Shown: positions 12,346-25,793, numbered from the stretch's first letter. The stretch is DNA of 64,000 bases from Apostichopus japonicus (GCF_037975245.1 NC_092578.1:5023501-5087500), one strand, 5' to 3'. The notes: generated by a model not told the origin, from the letters alone. Numbers and translations are program-made.

Positions 12346-14421
12346 CAGTTGCGTAGCTTGGATTTTTTGAGTGGGGGGGCCATGGGGGGGCTGTTCTTTC
12401 TAGTGGGGGGCCGGAGGTTACTATCTAAGCGGAGCGCCACCATGGTTGGCGCGGAGCGTACAGAGAAAATTTGAGATTTCAGCACCCCCCAGATCGCAGG
12501 AGATGGCACCTGTGAGGCAAAATAGCAACCAAAAAGATATGCAACTTTGGTGACAGAAATGCAAAAAAAGTTTTTTCTCTTTCATGCTGACTGGCCTTGC
12601 CAACTCAACCAGACTTTTAACTTGAGGGAAGTTGGCATCATTTGCAGGAATTTCAGAATTCCCAATATTTTATATCTCTACCAGTAGTGGAAAATCCTGT
12701 TTCGACAGTTTCGTGGCCATAAAAAAGTTGTTTTGTGGAATATTCAATGACATATATTCATTTGACTCGAGGCAATATATAAATACCTGCAGGGGCGGCG
12801 ATCTGTTTCAAATATTGGGGGGGGGGGGAACATCTGCTTGGATGCAGGCGAATTACTGTCAAAGCGGAGCGCCACCATTGGTTGGCGCGCAGCGTACAAG
12901 AAAATTTCTGGTTTTGATAGCCCCCCAGATGACCGGAAATGGCACTTCTCGGGCTTGAAAATGACCAACCAGATGTACACTTTTGCCTGAGAACCAAGTT
13001 TTTCCTAATAGTTTTTTTTTTCATTCATAACCTTTTGTCAAGATTGTCACCAGTCACACATCATGTTCGACCTCATTGCATTTGTAGGTAATTCTACGTA
13101 ACGCCCCACAATACCCGTCAGCCCCACTTTTCAAGGTTTTAAGCCCATTATTTGTTCAGAATTTGAATAATAAATTCACTTCAAAACATACCCATAATGT
13201 TGCACTAAATTTCATCTATGGACAACCAATATAGAAAACCCCCCTCAACCACTAACAGACCGGTCAAAATTGTACGAGTGTAGAGGGAAGTATACTATGA
13301 TGAAGAATGTTGGTCAAGGGATTTTCGAAATTTCAGACACAGTTAAATTATTGGTGTACAAATATTAAAACCTCTTATAACGGCTACTATAAAACTTCGA
13401 TATCATAGAAAATACCAAAAAAATATGCTCGAGGGGGAGGGCGGTCTCCACCCCTTCACCCCCCCTCCCTTGGCTACGCACCTGCGGTTAGAAATCTTGT
13501 AGGAAACGGCCAAATGGAAACCCAGTAAACCCATATCGATGTGGATCCTATGTATGATTGTACGTACTTACACTCATACACAAGATGCAAACCAAATTTC
13601 ATTACGGATGCGGTCCGTCTAGCTATTCATTTCGAGAAAAAAAAGTAAAAACTACTTTCGGTCATATATAGTAACAAATTGTGACACGGTTAGACAGGCG
13701 CTTTGCGAGGAATTTGCCAAGGGAGGGGCAAAGCTTGTACCCAGACTTTCTAAGCGTAGCGCCACCATAAGTTGGCGCGAAGCGCAAAAGAAAATTTTGG
13801 CCGAAAATGCCTCCCAGATCGCTGGAAATGGCACTTCCCAGGCCTTGTAAGTTGCATCTAAGCATTTTCTATTTTGAAATTACTAGCGATATCATAAAAA
13901 AATACAAAACATATGCTTAAAAAAAAACTATGCCACCAAATATTGGGGGGGGATATAAGATACTATATCCCCCCACCTAAAATATTGGGGGGACATGTCC
14001 CCCCCGTCCCCCCCCCCATGATCGCCGCCCATGAATACCTGATACCTCGGCTCAGAACAAACGGAGCCAATCTTTTGATAGATTGTTGCGCTAGGTGGAA
14101 GCACTGAACATATTTTCAGCAGATATCGCTATCACGCAGCACAAGGTTCGTGGTGTATGGTCGCAATCGTCGCATCGACCATTGCCATGCCATGCTGTGT
14201 GACCATTCTCATGATTACTACAGATATTGTATTATTCTTATTCTGCCAGATGCAGACGAGAAAATTAACTCTATTTCCCAAATTATTGAACAAAAAATAT
14301 TAGCGAATCGCACTGATGAGTGTTTTTTTTACCCCATTCCCAGTGGGGGGGCCAGTGGGGGGGGGCAGCCGATTTCATGGGGGGCCTCGGCCCCCCAGGC
14401 CCCCCCGTAGCTACGCCACTG
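12346..14421. mobile_element. Outer hAT-like element, interrupted by a nested insertion
   Basis: Left end CAGTTGCGTAGCT; right end AGCTACGCCACTG ends at 14421, inverted repeats with one mismatch. Both sides carry the 8-mer GTTGTATG (12338-12345 and 14422-14429), a perfect target-site duplication. The left part holds one GCGGAGCG core (about 12422-12516). Removing the nested element (12790-14033) and one copy of its duplication leaves about 824 bp. No transposase is seen. Confidence 0.9.
12790..14033. mobile_element. Inner nested hAT-like element, 1244 bp, with 8-bp TSD
   Basis: Starts CAGGGGCGGCGATC and ends GATCGCCGCCCATG, which pair with a single mismatch. Flanked by AATACCTG at 12782-12789 and 14034-14041, a perfect 8-bp target-site duplication. 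It carries two GCGGAGCG cores (about 12860 and 13746). A right-end-like GGCTACGCACCTG at about 13471-13483 suggests a remnant of a third element. Non-autonomous. Confidence 0.92.
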
Positions 14422-14429
14422 GTTGTATG

Positions 14430-14967
14430 GTTTCCATGGATGCATCATTTGAATTTGCAAGAAAAATAATGTTGTTGTATAAGAAGGCATAAATGACAAT
14501 CTATGTTATCATAAGTTATTGCGATCTTCTTTGAAATTAAAATGAGTAAATTTCAATACCATTTTATGTTTTGTTCAACAAAAGTGACGAGCTATCAAAC
14601 ATTGACGAAATGTGATTGGTGTATTTTTGAATCTATTGAATTCGTTATTCCCGGTTTAAGTCAAGGCCCGGTTCCAATGAGAATATAACTTTACATATGT
14701 TATCGTCGGGTCGCCCATATGAACAAAACTCTGTACTCCTTCTTTGGTACACCAACATGCAGGGCAGGGCAGGGATATTGCCTTGTCTAATTGTCTTGTG
14801 TTGTCTACATACTAAGATAGGAAATTTGTGGCAAAGAATTCTTACCAGGTTTCCAAAATTTTGGAACGAACACAGATTTCATATTAAAAAACTAAAAATG
14901 TAGTCGGTGTATGGCTAAAGCTAAAGGAATAGCTTCGCTAGAGATTACTGCAGCATTGTTGTTGCAT
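14430..14967. other. Intergenic DNA, nothing recognised
   Basis: Sequence between the hAT cluster and a small tandem duplication; no gene or repeat identified. Confidence 0.5.
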
Positions 14968-15077
14968 CAGGCTAGCACGTCAGGTTGAACTTATCGACTT
15001 TAAATATTAAGTGTTTCATGCTCAGGCTAGCACGTCAGGTTGAACTTATCGACTATAAATATTAAGTGTTTCATGCT
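14968..15077. repeat. Tandem duplication of a 55-bp segment
   Basis: 14968-15022 and 15023-15077 are abutting copies beginning CAGGCTAGCACGTCAGGTTG. They differ by one base (GACTTTAAAT versus GACTATAAAT), which indicates a recent event. Confidence 0.95.
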
Positions 15078-15966
15078 TTCCTTGTCATATTTGATGACGT
15101 CAAAATAAACTTGGCTGTGATTGGCTATTCAATATACACGATAGTACGACTCTACCTGCATAAAAAAAACTCGCAGCCCGCTCAACCTCATTTTCAATAT
15201 TAAAAGGTCAATAGCGTCCTCTTTATTTGGAGTTGTTCGGTTGTTGGTAGGACGGAATAGTAGACTCCTGATTCTATTGGATCATTTTTGGGGGTGAGGA
15301 GGGGGGAAGGATAGGGAAGGGAAACGGGGTCATAACCACCTTTTTGTACGGGGGGAGGGAGATAACAATTTAATTCGTCCAAGGGGTGAGTCTAAGCGGA
15401 GGTCTCGGTCTCACCGCTTTGAGAAATTTTGGATAAATGGAATGTGATTAGAAGCACAAATGTTATTATATTTTCCATTGCAACAATTTTTAAAATAATA
15501 TTCGAATAATTAGGTAGGGGTGGGGAAGGAGAGGTAAGGCGCGGGAGAATGGAATTTATCTTTCAAATTTGACCTGTTTGGTCAACAAATTGTTCTATAG
15601 ATAACTGATAAAAAATATAATAAATAAAGATGCGATAGAACTTCAAAGCTTAATTCTGTTGTATATGTGCATTTAAATGCAATACCGTGAGCACCTTTGT
15701 CAGAGTTTATATTAGAATAAGATTTTTCTCCCTTTTTGCTTAGTTGTTACACTTCAGTGCACTTTGTAATAGTTGTTCCCTATTCAAACTTACAGACATC
15801 ATGTGAAGTAAAAATCGAAGGCAATTCATACAGGGACATTAAAGGTTAAGTAAGAAAATAGTGTTCGCCTGATTAACTTCTTTTAGAGCTCACATTGGGC
15901 TACTGGAAGATAATGCCACTACACCTAACCACAAGAAACAGGTTCTATAATAGTGTTACTGTAGGC

Positions 15967-16671
15967 CTATATAAGCGAGGTTTTTTACTAAGAAGTTGAC
16001 TCCTTTAAATTAATTACACCTTTACGTAGCAAAATCAAAGTATGTGATTTCCCCTCAAAACCATGATTAGACACCAAACATTCTGCTCCGTCGAAATATC
16101 ATTTCCATTGTGAAGCCTTTGGTCTTACTTGGCACGATTAAGGCTTTTTTTTTCTATGGCGGAAGTCAAAATGTTCATGGGCGACCAAGCGGAGTTTGCA
16201 ACTTTTTCGGTACCGTCAGGAATAAAGAATCTTTTATGTTTCGAGACCTGTCGTTCAATATAACCAGCTAATGGCAACATTAGACGTCACCGGTGACGTA
16301 AACGGTAAACTATTCGGAAGTTGTAAATATGAGTCATAATAAAGGTTAACCTCTATTGCTGAGCTTCAACTTTTGTGTTGAAGAATAACGTTACGTACAG
16401 TGGAACTGGGTGGGTTAAAAAGTTTGTTGAATATTTAATCCGTGGGCGTGTCTGAGACTTGCAAGCGGTATTGCTCACACGTACGTAGGCTACATGTGGT
16501 TAAATTGTTCAGCCATTACACACACTTAAGTTAGAACGGAATTTGGACCGAGTGTACCGATTAAGTCTCAATTCAAAATTCATCCGAATCATTAGTAGTA
16601 GTACCCGTATCCAAGAAGCCCAAACTGACGTACACTAAATTCAATTTTCATAGTGGGACAAATCGTGTAAA
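15967..16671 (+). promoter_or_regulatory. Probable MYO1D promoter / 5' leader region
   Basis: About 700 bp before the ATG with visibly more CpG than the surrounding AT-rich DNA. TATATAAG at 15968-15975 is the only TATA-like word noted, roughly 700 bp from the ATG. A CRE-like palindrome lies at 16284. No transcription start or 5' non-coding exon can be fixed from sequence alone. Confidence 0.4.
16284..16299. promoter_or_regulatory. CRE-like 16-bp perfect palindrome
   Basis: ACGTCACCGGTGACGT is self-complementary and contains two inverted TGACG half-sites of the CREB/ATF bZIP type, centred about 380 bp upstream of the MYO1D ATG. The TGACGTAA at its right end also fits an ATF/C-EBP-like half-site. 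Binding is inferred. Confidence 0.4.
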
Positions 16672-16766
16672 ATGACCCAGCACGAAGGGGCAGAGTTCGG
16701 AAAGGGGGACTTTGTTCTCCTGGATGACATTAATGAAGATGCCTTTATGGGAAACTTAAAACTGAG
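16672..16766 (+). CDS. MYO1D: MYO1D exon 1 (residues 1-31 plus 2 nt)
   Basis: Encodes the N-terminus of the motor. It starts [19 protein letters not shown] and ends in NLKL plus the first two bases of an Arg codon, matching the EFGKxDFVLxD start typical of myosin-Id. The donor is gtaggt at 16767. An in-frame TAG at 16651-16653 closes the frame 21 nt before the ATG, which supports this start. The following intron 1 is about 6.1 kb. Confidence 0.93.
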
Positions 16767-19700
16767 GTAGGTACCGTACTCGTACTAGGAGTTAGGAGAA
16801 CTACTTGGCCTAGCCTATGCGTCCTAAGTTTCCAAGTGCACTAAGTATGCCTTAGAGTAAGAAGAGGTAGGCCTAGGCGTAGTACAATGTACTTAAGTTA
16901 AGGCCAATCACCCTACAGACCATTTAGCAACGTATGATAAGTTATAATTACTTTTTAGGCCTAAGTTGCTTTTGTACAACAGGCCCAGGTGTGGTAAATG
17001 AGTACAGTATGCCAAATTTACTCTATCAATTCAAGTAGGCCTACTAGTACTGGTAGGCCTAGTGGTATAGTCTACTGTACTACTTAACTTAGCCTAGTTA
17101 CTACTCAGCTACCACTGGTTTTACTGACTAGTATAGCCTGGGCCAGCTGGGGAAATTACAATAGTGTCTGTCCCAGTTAATTTCCACTGTTACTGTCCAT
17201 TCCAAGCACCATGGGTAACAACAGTACACACAACCTTTTGGAGCAGAAAGTAACTTTCTTGGGTTTACCAATTTTGTTGCGAATTGTAAGTTTCTGAATA
17301 GCTGTGACCAAAATATCTTGAACCATTCTTGGTAATTCACATTCAGTCAAGTTTTCACCGTCAGTCGGCTACTTCAATTAATCTGTAATGCTGGTGTATC
17401 AAAAGACCTACTATAGGTATTGGCCTACAGTACTGTATGTTGAAATTACATATTTCTAACTATATCTAACTGGGGTGGAAACTGGTGGTAACCACCTAGG
17501 CCTTTAATTGGTACTTAGGCCTAACAAGTACTTGTACAATAAGTTGTAGCAAGTTGGCAGTACAGTGTACAGGGCATGTGGTCCCACTGGTTGTGGTAAA
17601 TTTGTAGGCCTTATTGTAATATATACTGTATAGGTAAGCAGGGATGTGCCCACGCTGGGCGGCCCCGCCCAGCACTAAAAATTACCGCCCAGCACTGTCT
17701 TAAAACTTTTGAATCCTGCCAAGCACTATTTTCATCTAAAATCCCGACATTTCTAACAATATATTCAACAAAAATTGGGCCTAGCCTATGCCAAAATCAT
17801 ACAGACTAATAATGCATCAGTTACGCATGCGAGAAACATTACTTATGGCTCTCAATCGGTTCCTTGTAAAGTCTCTTTGAAACAAACTAATAACTTTACC
17901 AGGTACGTAATATATTTCACTAAAAAATAAAAATCAAAAATGTAAATTGTTAGCAAAACTCTCTCTTTAAAAATTGTATCAGCCAGTAAATTGATAAAGT
18001 AGATTTTAAGTCTAGTACAGAATATTATGTCATTTACTAGACCAACTGGTGTCTCCAGACTCTAAGGATTTTGGGCCAAATTGAACAACTGCCACGTATA
18101 CTAGTGACATTTGATATATGTTTGGAAATGGAGAGTTGTCACAGTCCCAGTATACAACATGTACCAGACTACAGGGCCCTGAGCAGACGATACATGAATG
18201 TTGGTTTAGGTGTAAACATTGTTTTCTACTGTACTTAAGGTCTCAAAAGCTGCACAAATGGTTTGCTGACACATGCATGTCCATCTGTGGTTGTAACTCA
18301 TTCTAAACTCCAAAGCCTATAGATTGCAATCATAGTTTAATGCTACCTTAAATGAAAATAATTCTATATGCAAACATGTAGTTAATAGTTAACTGTAGTC
18401 TGTAACAGTGTGCTATATAGACCAGCTGTCATAAACATACAATCTGGCCGCATTTAATTTGTATTGAGCAAAGTTCTACACAGCCACAGGGATTAATTTA
18501 TCCGTTGCAAAAATTGCTATGTAAAATGGACAACTTGCTATGCAAATTGGGCAGCTTGCTATGCAAAATGGGCAGCTTGCTATGCAAAATGGGCAGCTTG
18601 CTATGCAAATTGGGCAGCTTGCTATGCAAAATGGGCAACTTGCTATGCAAAATTGGCAACTTGCTATGCAAGTGCAATGATGTATCAATCTTGTGCAGTA
18701 CACAGGAACTATAGTGTTTTGTTATCTATAGAGTCTAACATTCAGAGACTTCAAGACTGCTAAACAGTATTTTGAGTTCTAAATAATTCCCTGAGTAGGC
18801 CTAAATATTATTATTTCAGTATACTGTATATTGAAATAAACCAGTGAACCAGGAAAATGCTATAATGTCAAAAAACCTGCAGTGGATATTCCTGGCATCA
18901 TTATTTGTTTAGCTTTGATCTATGCTCACCAATCTACCTTTTATAAAAATAACGATTATATTGTTGATGCTGCACCTTTGTAAGTTTTTCAAGGTTAGAT
19001 CATGAAATTTTTATTAGAATATTATAACTGCAACTAATTGCTGTGTATGTGAATACTGAACAAGACAATTCAATTGGCTTAATACAGATCTTTCTCTTGC
19101 TGCACATTTCCTTTATTCGATTCCAGAGGTACTATAACAAATCCCCCCATTCCACCCCTCCCCCTATTCCCCCTTCCCCAAAATCCATAGTAAAGTCCAA
19201 TCACATTGTAATAGGTTTTAGGTACTCATAAATGTTGGGATATTTATAAATCTCTAAATTAAAGCTTCTTGGATAATAGACAGTTGATAGTTTATACAAC
19301 TAACAGAAAGTGGAGACATTTTGTGCAAGGACCTCTAATACTTAGTTTATTGATTGTAGTTTTGGATAGCAGAGGATAGACACTTTATCATGATTCCATG
19401 GCACCCTCAGTACTTTAGGAGTCCATACATTTGAGTCCCGTTCTGGGAAAGTGTTTCTATTTACCTTCTCACGACAAACACTATGCTACGATACAATACT
19501 ATTTACCATTGACTGGGATTGGTAGTGATTCAAGTTGTTTGGTTTTTGTGGTGACATATCACAAAGAAAAAGTATTGTACCATTGTACCACATTTTACCA
19601 CATGACCTGTTTGTCCAAGTTTTCAAAATCTGGGTTTAAATTGTAGTAATTCCATGTACATTAGTGTACTTTAGGCCATATCATTTATACTCTCATTGGA

Positions 19701-22700
19701 CAAGTTTATTAGAAATATATTGCTCAGCCTCATCCAACACAAACCTAGGGGTCAGCCCCTTGCACAAAGCAACTGAATGCACTTTAGGATAAATTAGCAC
19801 TTACTGTAAGCTGTGAGGCATGAGATTTAAATCTATGATTGGACCAAGCTTAACTGCATACATTGCTACTATTCTGCAAGCACTAACAAAACTTTTGCAG
19901 ATTAGGAAACGTTTCAGTAATAATCAAATTATGCAAATTGAGACATTCAAATTATGCAAATAGAGACATTATAATATACATGTATATATTTTGGGATGTA
20001 CATTTTGGGATGTAACTTGTATTTTCTGTAGATACCAGATACTATATAGAAGTTTGTATTTTCTATATACCAGATACTATATAGTAACTTGTATTTCTGT
20101 ATACCAGATACTGTATTCAATAACTTTACCTTTAACAGTTTTGGTCTAACACATACAGAACTGTACTGCACACCATTTTCACTGTATGAGTAACTATCCA
20201 TTATAGTCTATTATTCTGGTTTTTATCCATTTATGGAAAGTTCTTTTATTACTTCTGGCCTTCAAAGTTCATTGTCACCTCACATATTTTGTCCTGTCAA
20301 AGTACTTTGTAGGGTGAAAAAAATTTCATTATGATATTCCTTAAAATAACCCATTACAACATACCGAACAACTCCTGTACTATATGTACAATACTATACA
20401 CTGTACTGTTAGTAATATTACTAATTTTAAAAGTAACAATGCACTTTATAAATTACACTACCAGTGATTAATTTTCAACAAAGACAAATTTTCAACAAAG
20501 CAAATCTTCTTACTGTAAGTTCTATAGGTCAATGGATTTCAAAACAAGTTGCAAACTGTATTTTTCAAATATGAAGCTATTGTCATGTATAGTATTCAGC
20601 GCCCCCATAGACATATCATTGTCATTTGTTGGATTTACTATGCAAGTTTAAAGATGTGTACTGTACGTAGCAGGTTTCTACACAGGAACCTCGATTTTTA
20701 TAAGACCAAAAATGCGGCGACTTCCAATCTGCTACACATACAGTACAGTATATGCCTCCTTGCACACACACATCAATATTGTCAGTATAAATGAGGAGAA
20801 ACCAATAAAATTTTCATCCACTGAGTTTAGGCTATTTTTCTTCATTTCTAGTGTCAGTGATTAACAATTTAATAAACAGATTTAGAGCATGCGTTGCGCA
20901 TACAGTATATATCCTACATATTATACTGCATACTGTATTAGTGACTGTATTAGTTTACTTTAGTCGGACGTAGTATTGATTGTCAGTGTTAAGTTGTGTG
21001 CTCTATGGGTCTACAGGAACCATAAGGTGTGAAAAACTGGTAATGGCAACACAGGAGGTCACATTTTGATATTTGTCATTGTGGCAAGCTTGTGTTTTAC
21101 TGTACATATGGTAGGTCACTCCTTAAATGTACATACAGCACAGTACAGTACTGTACCCTAAAGGTTGCCTAGCTTGAATTATTAGCATATTTGGGAGCAA
21201 GTTTGATGAAATTACGGGCCTTGGAATAATAAGAAAGGGGGCAAAAAATGTTCCATGATTCACAAAGTTCCACCGTTTGATCATTTTACTGCCAATTATG
21301 AAAATCTGGAAGGATTTTCACCCATTGAGACATTTAGTTGTCTGACTTGGAATGGAAACCATTTCACAATTTCTGAGGCATTGTAAACTTGAGGGCTACG
21401 CCCATGTATGTACGTGTACATGTATGCCCTTAAAAGTTTAATCAGCTAGATCGAGATCTGTATTTATTATGCAAGTCATTCCAAGTATTGCAAAAAAGGC
21501 TATTTTTGTCTAGTAATGAATTGCAAGTCGAAGTATTTCTTTTGTTCATTGAAAGAAAAAGAACTAAAGTTGCGAATGATTTGTCCGGACAATCTGTGTA
21601 GGAGGAAAGTTTTTATTAGTGATTACATTAGTTTTGATCACCAGTTTGTTCTTGTTCACTGGTTCTGTACATGCTTAATGAAACGTACTTAAATGATTTT
21701 TGAAAAGATTTTGTTTCTAGAATAAAATATTTGGTCAGTTTATATTAAACAGTACAGTGTATGTCTATCCAAATTACATTAGTATAGTATAGTGTTTCAC
21801 AGTACAGAAGTTGTTGGTGTGTTTCTATCCAAATTAGGGGCGAGTCAAATTAACTTTACCAAGAGCATCGTCACTTGGTCCATTTCAGTTTCATATTAAA
21901 CGCCTTTGTAGCAAATGCGAGGTTAATTTTGCTGACTGTCACTCACCACTTAGTGACAGCAATGTTTACCCTTCCCCTCTTAATTACTTTGTTTTTCATG
22001 TGCAGCAAAACATACAGATATAGCCATTTAATTATGAACTATGAACACATATATATCTATAGTTAATGTTGCATGCAGAAGATGATAAATCAATATTCAT
22101 TTCATTAAAGAGGGAGAGAGAGAAGTTAAAAGAGGAGACCAAACCTAAAAGTTGTTGCAAATTTTTACAAGTGTAATATATGTACAATTATATCTATCTA
22201 TACTGTATATATCCCTGTAGTGTCTCCATGTGTAGAAAATTTCAAAGAGTGTGGAAGAAATTCTTATCCAGACCCTTTGGGCCTTTAAGTTCTCTCGGTG
22301 TAAGACAAGAAAACCTGGGGGAGAAAAAATCTGGAAATATTAGCCGTATTTTCTGTGTAAATTGTGTCATGTTTTGTTTGAATCAACTGTGCATCATGAA
22401 TGTGTTATAATGCAGTACTTAAAGTATTATTATTACTGTCTTGTTCAAGGCCAAGGTCCTCTCACACGACTTTACAACTTAACCTTGGTCTTTGGTAACT
22501 TGTCACACTTACACACCAAAGTGTGCACAAGTCGAACAATCTCTCCTGGGGAACCACAGTGCACCACAACCGTGTGTCCCCTGGGAGACTTCCCATAGGG
22601 TGCAGCCACAATCCGGCGCACGCAACTATATTTACAAGATACCTCGCACGTCCCCATTTATATACTGTACCTAGGTGAAGAGAGGCAATGGCGATAAAGT

Positions 22701-25682
22701 GCCTTGCCCCCAAGTACACAACACAATGATCTGGCCAGGGCTTGTACCTGTAATGCTTGAATCACAAGTCCGATGCCTTAGCTAATTGGCCATGACGCAT
22801 GGTATGCTTGTACATACAGCGTTAAAAAAATCATTCCTTTCATTTCATTTTCGCTTTGTTTTTTTACCCTAGGTTTGAAAGGGGCAAGATTTACACCTAC
22901 ATCGGCGAAGTGGTGGTGTCCGTCAACCCCTACAAGACCATGGATATCTACGGCGATGACATGGTAGAACAGTACAAGGGGAGGGAAATCTACGAACGGC
23001 CGCCTCACATATTCGCCATCGCCGATGCCGCCTACAAGTCCATGAAGAGGAGAGCGAGGGACACGTGCATCGTCATCTCAGGTAGGGAGGAAAGGTTACG
23101 ATAATATGTAAATTATAATGCAAACAAATATTCACAAGATCTCCCTTTTCACAATCGAGACCGACGTATCTCGATTCTTATATTGACGGGAGAATAAAGT
23201 TTCCGGTAATTACTTGAATCCCCTGAAACGTACCTACAGTGACTCCTGTGACATCTATGCCCCCGATGGATCAAATAGTAGGATTTATAGAAACTGTATG
23301 GAGTAGTTACTGTACAATGCATGTATATACCAGTGTATATATACTAAGAATACGCAAAGTACAGTACAGGTCTATTTGCATTGCTATGTACTGTAGAATA
23401 TTCCTTACAACCGGTGGTCCACAGATTGGCTTTATTTTAAGTACTTCACTCGCTCTCCTCACTTTCCTGTCTCCCCACGAAACCTGCACTCTCGTTCTAC
23501 CCTGTGTTTGTTTAAAGCCGTCGGTATTAGACCGGTTTTAGCAGCGTGCCTCTCCCGGTGATTGACCCATTCCCGGTCCGCGGTCCCCTCCTCTTCTCTT
23601 ATGGTCTCGATCGTCCACTTTTGTCTTTTTTCTAAGGTGAGAGCGGATCCGGTAAGACCGAAGCGTCAAAGGTCATCATGAGGTACATCGCAGCTGTGAC
23701 CAACGTCCGTCAGCAGGCCGAAGTCGAAAGGTACTCCACGGTGTATATTGATTACTTCCTTCAAAGTTAGTGAATGTTAGTTCTAGAATCCCTCTCGAGC
23801 CGTATCGATTAGCATCCGAAAGGATATTAGATTTGACACATGAACTTGATATCTTTAGACATATAGAGATATGTCTACTCTCATCAAATTTCTCTACTCA
23901 GGCACGGAACATCATCGTTCTAAAACCTGTCATAATTGTTGTTCAGTGAATGCCTGCAATGTTAAGATTGGGAACATAACGTTCCTGTAAAACTTATATG
24001 TCATTTGAAACTGCTTTCGGAATTGTGGTGTTTCAGGTTTTAGATTGTTTAGGAGATGTCGACACGAGGTTAGCCTGCAAAGTTTCCGTTCAATGAATAT
24101 TCTTTAAAACAGAAAAGATCAAGTTTAGACCACAACTGAGGAATTTTTGTTCCCTGTGAAATGCTCATATTTGAGATCTTTGGTGGGATATATGAGATTT
24201 TCCATATCGATATCATCATGTATCTGGCTTTGTTTTGAATGATATTGTAACCTTTTTGATCAGTGTCAAGGGTGTTAAGTGAGAGGCCTTTTGTTTGGGG
24301 GAAAAACTTGTAAGTACTTTTTATGGGGTTGTAAAGCTCAAATTTCAGGATGTTGTTGAATTAAGGGAGTGAGAGCAAAAATTCTGTATTATGTTTAAAA
24401 TTTTGACAAGATTGTAATCATGCAATAACAGGTTTAAAAGCCAGCATACTTGTGCACGATATCGCCAGTTGTTACAGACGTGACAAGAGGCACGCATTAT
24501 TTACAACTGGTCACATCTATGAAGGCCTACTGTATGTGAAGGCCGAATACTACCCACAGAGACTGCACGGTTTCTCAGTTAGGACCCAATTAAGTTGGCA
24601 AAACAGTAGATCTATTGTAATACTTTTACCAACACTAATATGTTTTGCAATTATGGAACTGTGGGTTGAAAGTGAAGGCTGAAAAGTAAATGCAGGGTGA
24701 AATAGAAATGAAATTGATATATCTCAGGTGGTCCTGTTCATTTAAAGTTACTACATTCTATGTGTATTTGAAACACTCTGAACTGCTACTTTAATTACAG
24801 CTTTCTATAGACTTTGGTACTTCCCCCCCAAAAAAAAAACAAACATTTATGACTTCTTCTTTATTGATTACAACCAGTGAGCATTTACATATGTTAATTT
24901 TCAATTCACTGTTTGTAAACTCTTTTTTCTTTATTGGTTATAATCAATGACACGAGTGTCCTTTTCTAATTGACTTGACATTCAGTATTATCAATGTGAG
25001 TCACAATATTACTGTCAGTCTAGTTTGATTAAATCTCAAGCTTTTTTCTTTATACTCATTTTTTTTTAGTCCTTAAATGGTTTTGGCGGGGAGGTTTTGG
25101 GGGGTGTAAAGAGATCGGTGAGTCACCTCAGATATGATCCCTTCCTCACATTCACAGAGTGAAGAATATTCTAATCCAATCAAACGCTCTCCTCGAGGCT
25201 TTTGGGAATGCCAAAACCAACCGGAATGACAACTCCAGTCGATTCGGGAAATACATGGATATCAATTTTGACTTTAAAGGAGATCCCATCGGAGGCCACA
25301 TTAACAATTACCTTCTAGAAAAGGTAAGTAAAGGATTCAGGGGTTTGGGGGGTTTGGGATTTAGGAACTAATTTCATGCTTTTTGCTGCAGACCGTCTGG
25401 TGGGTCGTAAACTAGATGCAAACTGCTGTGTGTCTGTCAATCTTTCTGTCTGTTGGTTAATCTATCTGTTTGTGTTACAGCCTGTCACTCTCGTGTGGCT
25501 GGTTTTATACTTTCAGTTATTCGTTTAATTAGATGGCGTCATCAAGAAACTGATAGAGGGGTTTGATTGACACCATCCATATTGATTAAAAAATTTGGAA
25601 CAAAGTTACCAATAATGTGAAGACCCTGGGATCCCCCCAAAGAATGTATACATATATACGTATATATATATAGATATATCTC

Positions 25683-25729
<47 letters not shown>

Positions 25730-25762
25730 TATATATCTATATATCTATATATATATATATAG

Positions 25763-25793
<31 letters not shown>

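Larger units (their letters stand above)
16767..22872 (+). other. MYO1D intron 1 (6.1 kb)
   Basis: Begins gtaggt and ends ccctag. It holds the 21-bp octamer-bearing array, a paired ATGCAAAT repeat, a three-copy repeat at about 20013, and a reversed tRNA-derived SINE just before exon 2. At 17640 CAGGGATGTGCC resembles a hAT-type left end, but no partner was found. No coding sequence recognised. Confidence 0.85.

Noticed and set aside
17640-18060. CAGGGATGTGCC with the GGGCGGCCCCGCCCAGC palindrome as a transposon
   Set aside because: The left end looks transposon-like, but no complementary right end or target duplication was found in intron 1.
18476-18714. Open frames on both strands with repeated CIASCPF / LLCKMGS peptides
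   Set aside because: They arise from the 21-bp tandem repeat, whose period is a multiple of three, inside intron 1.
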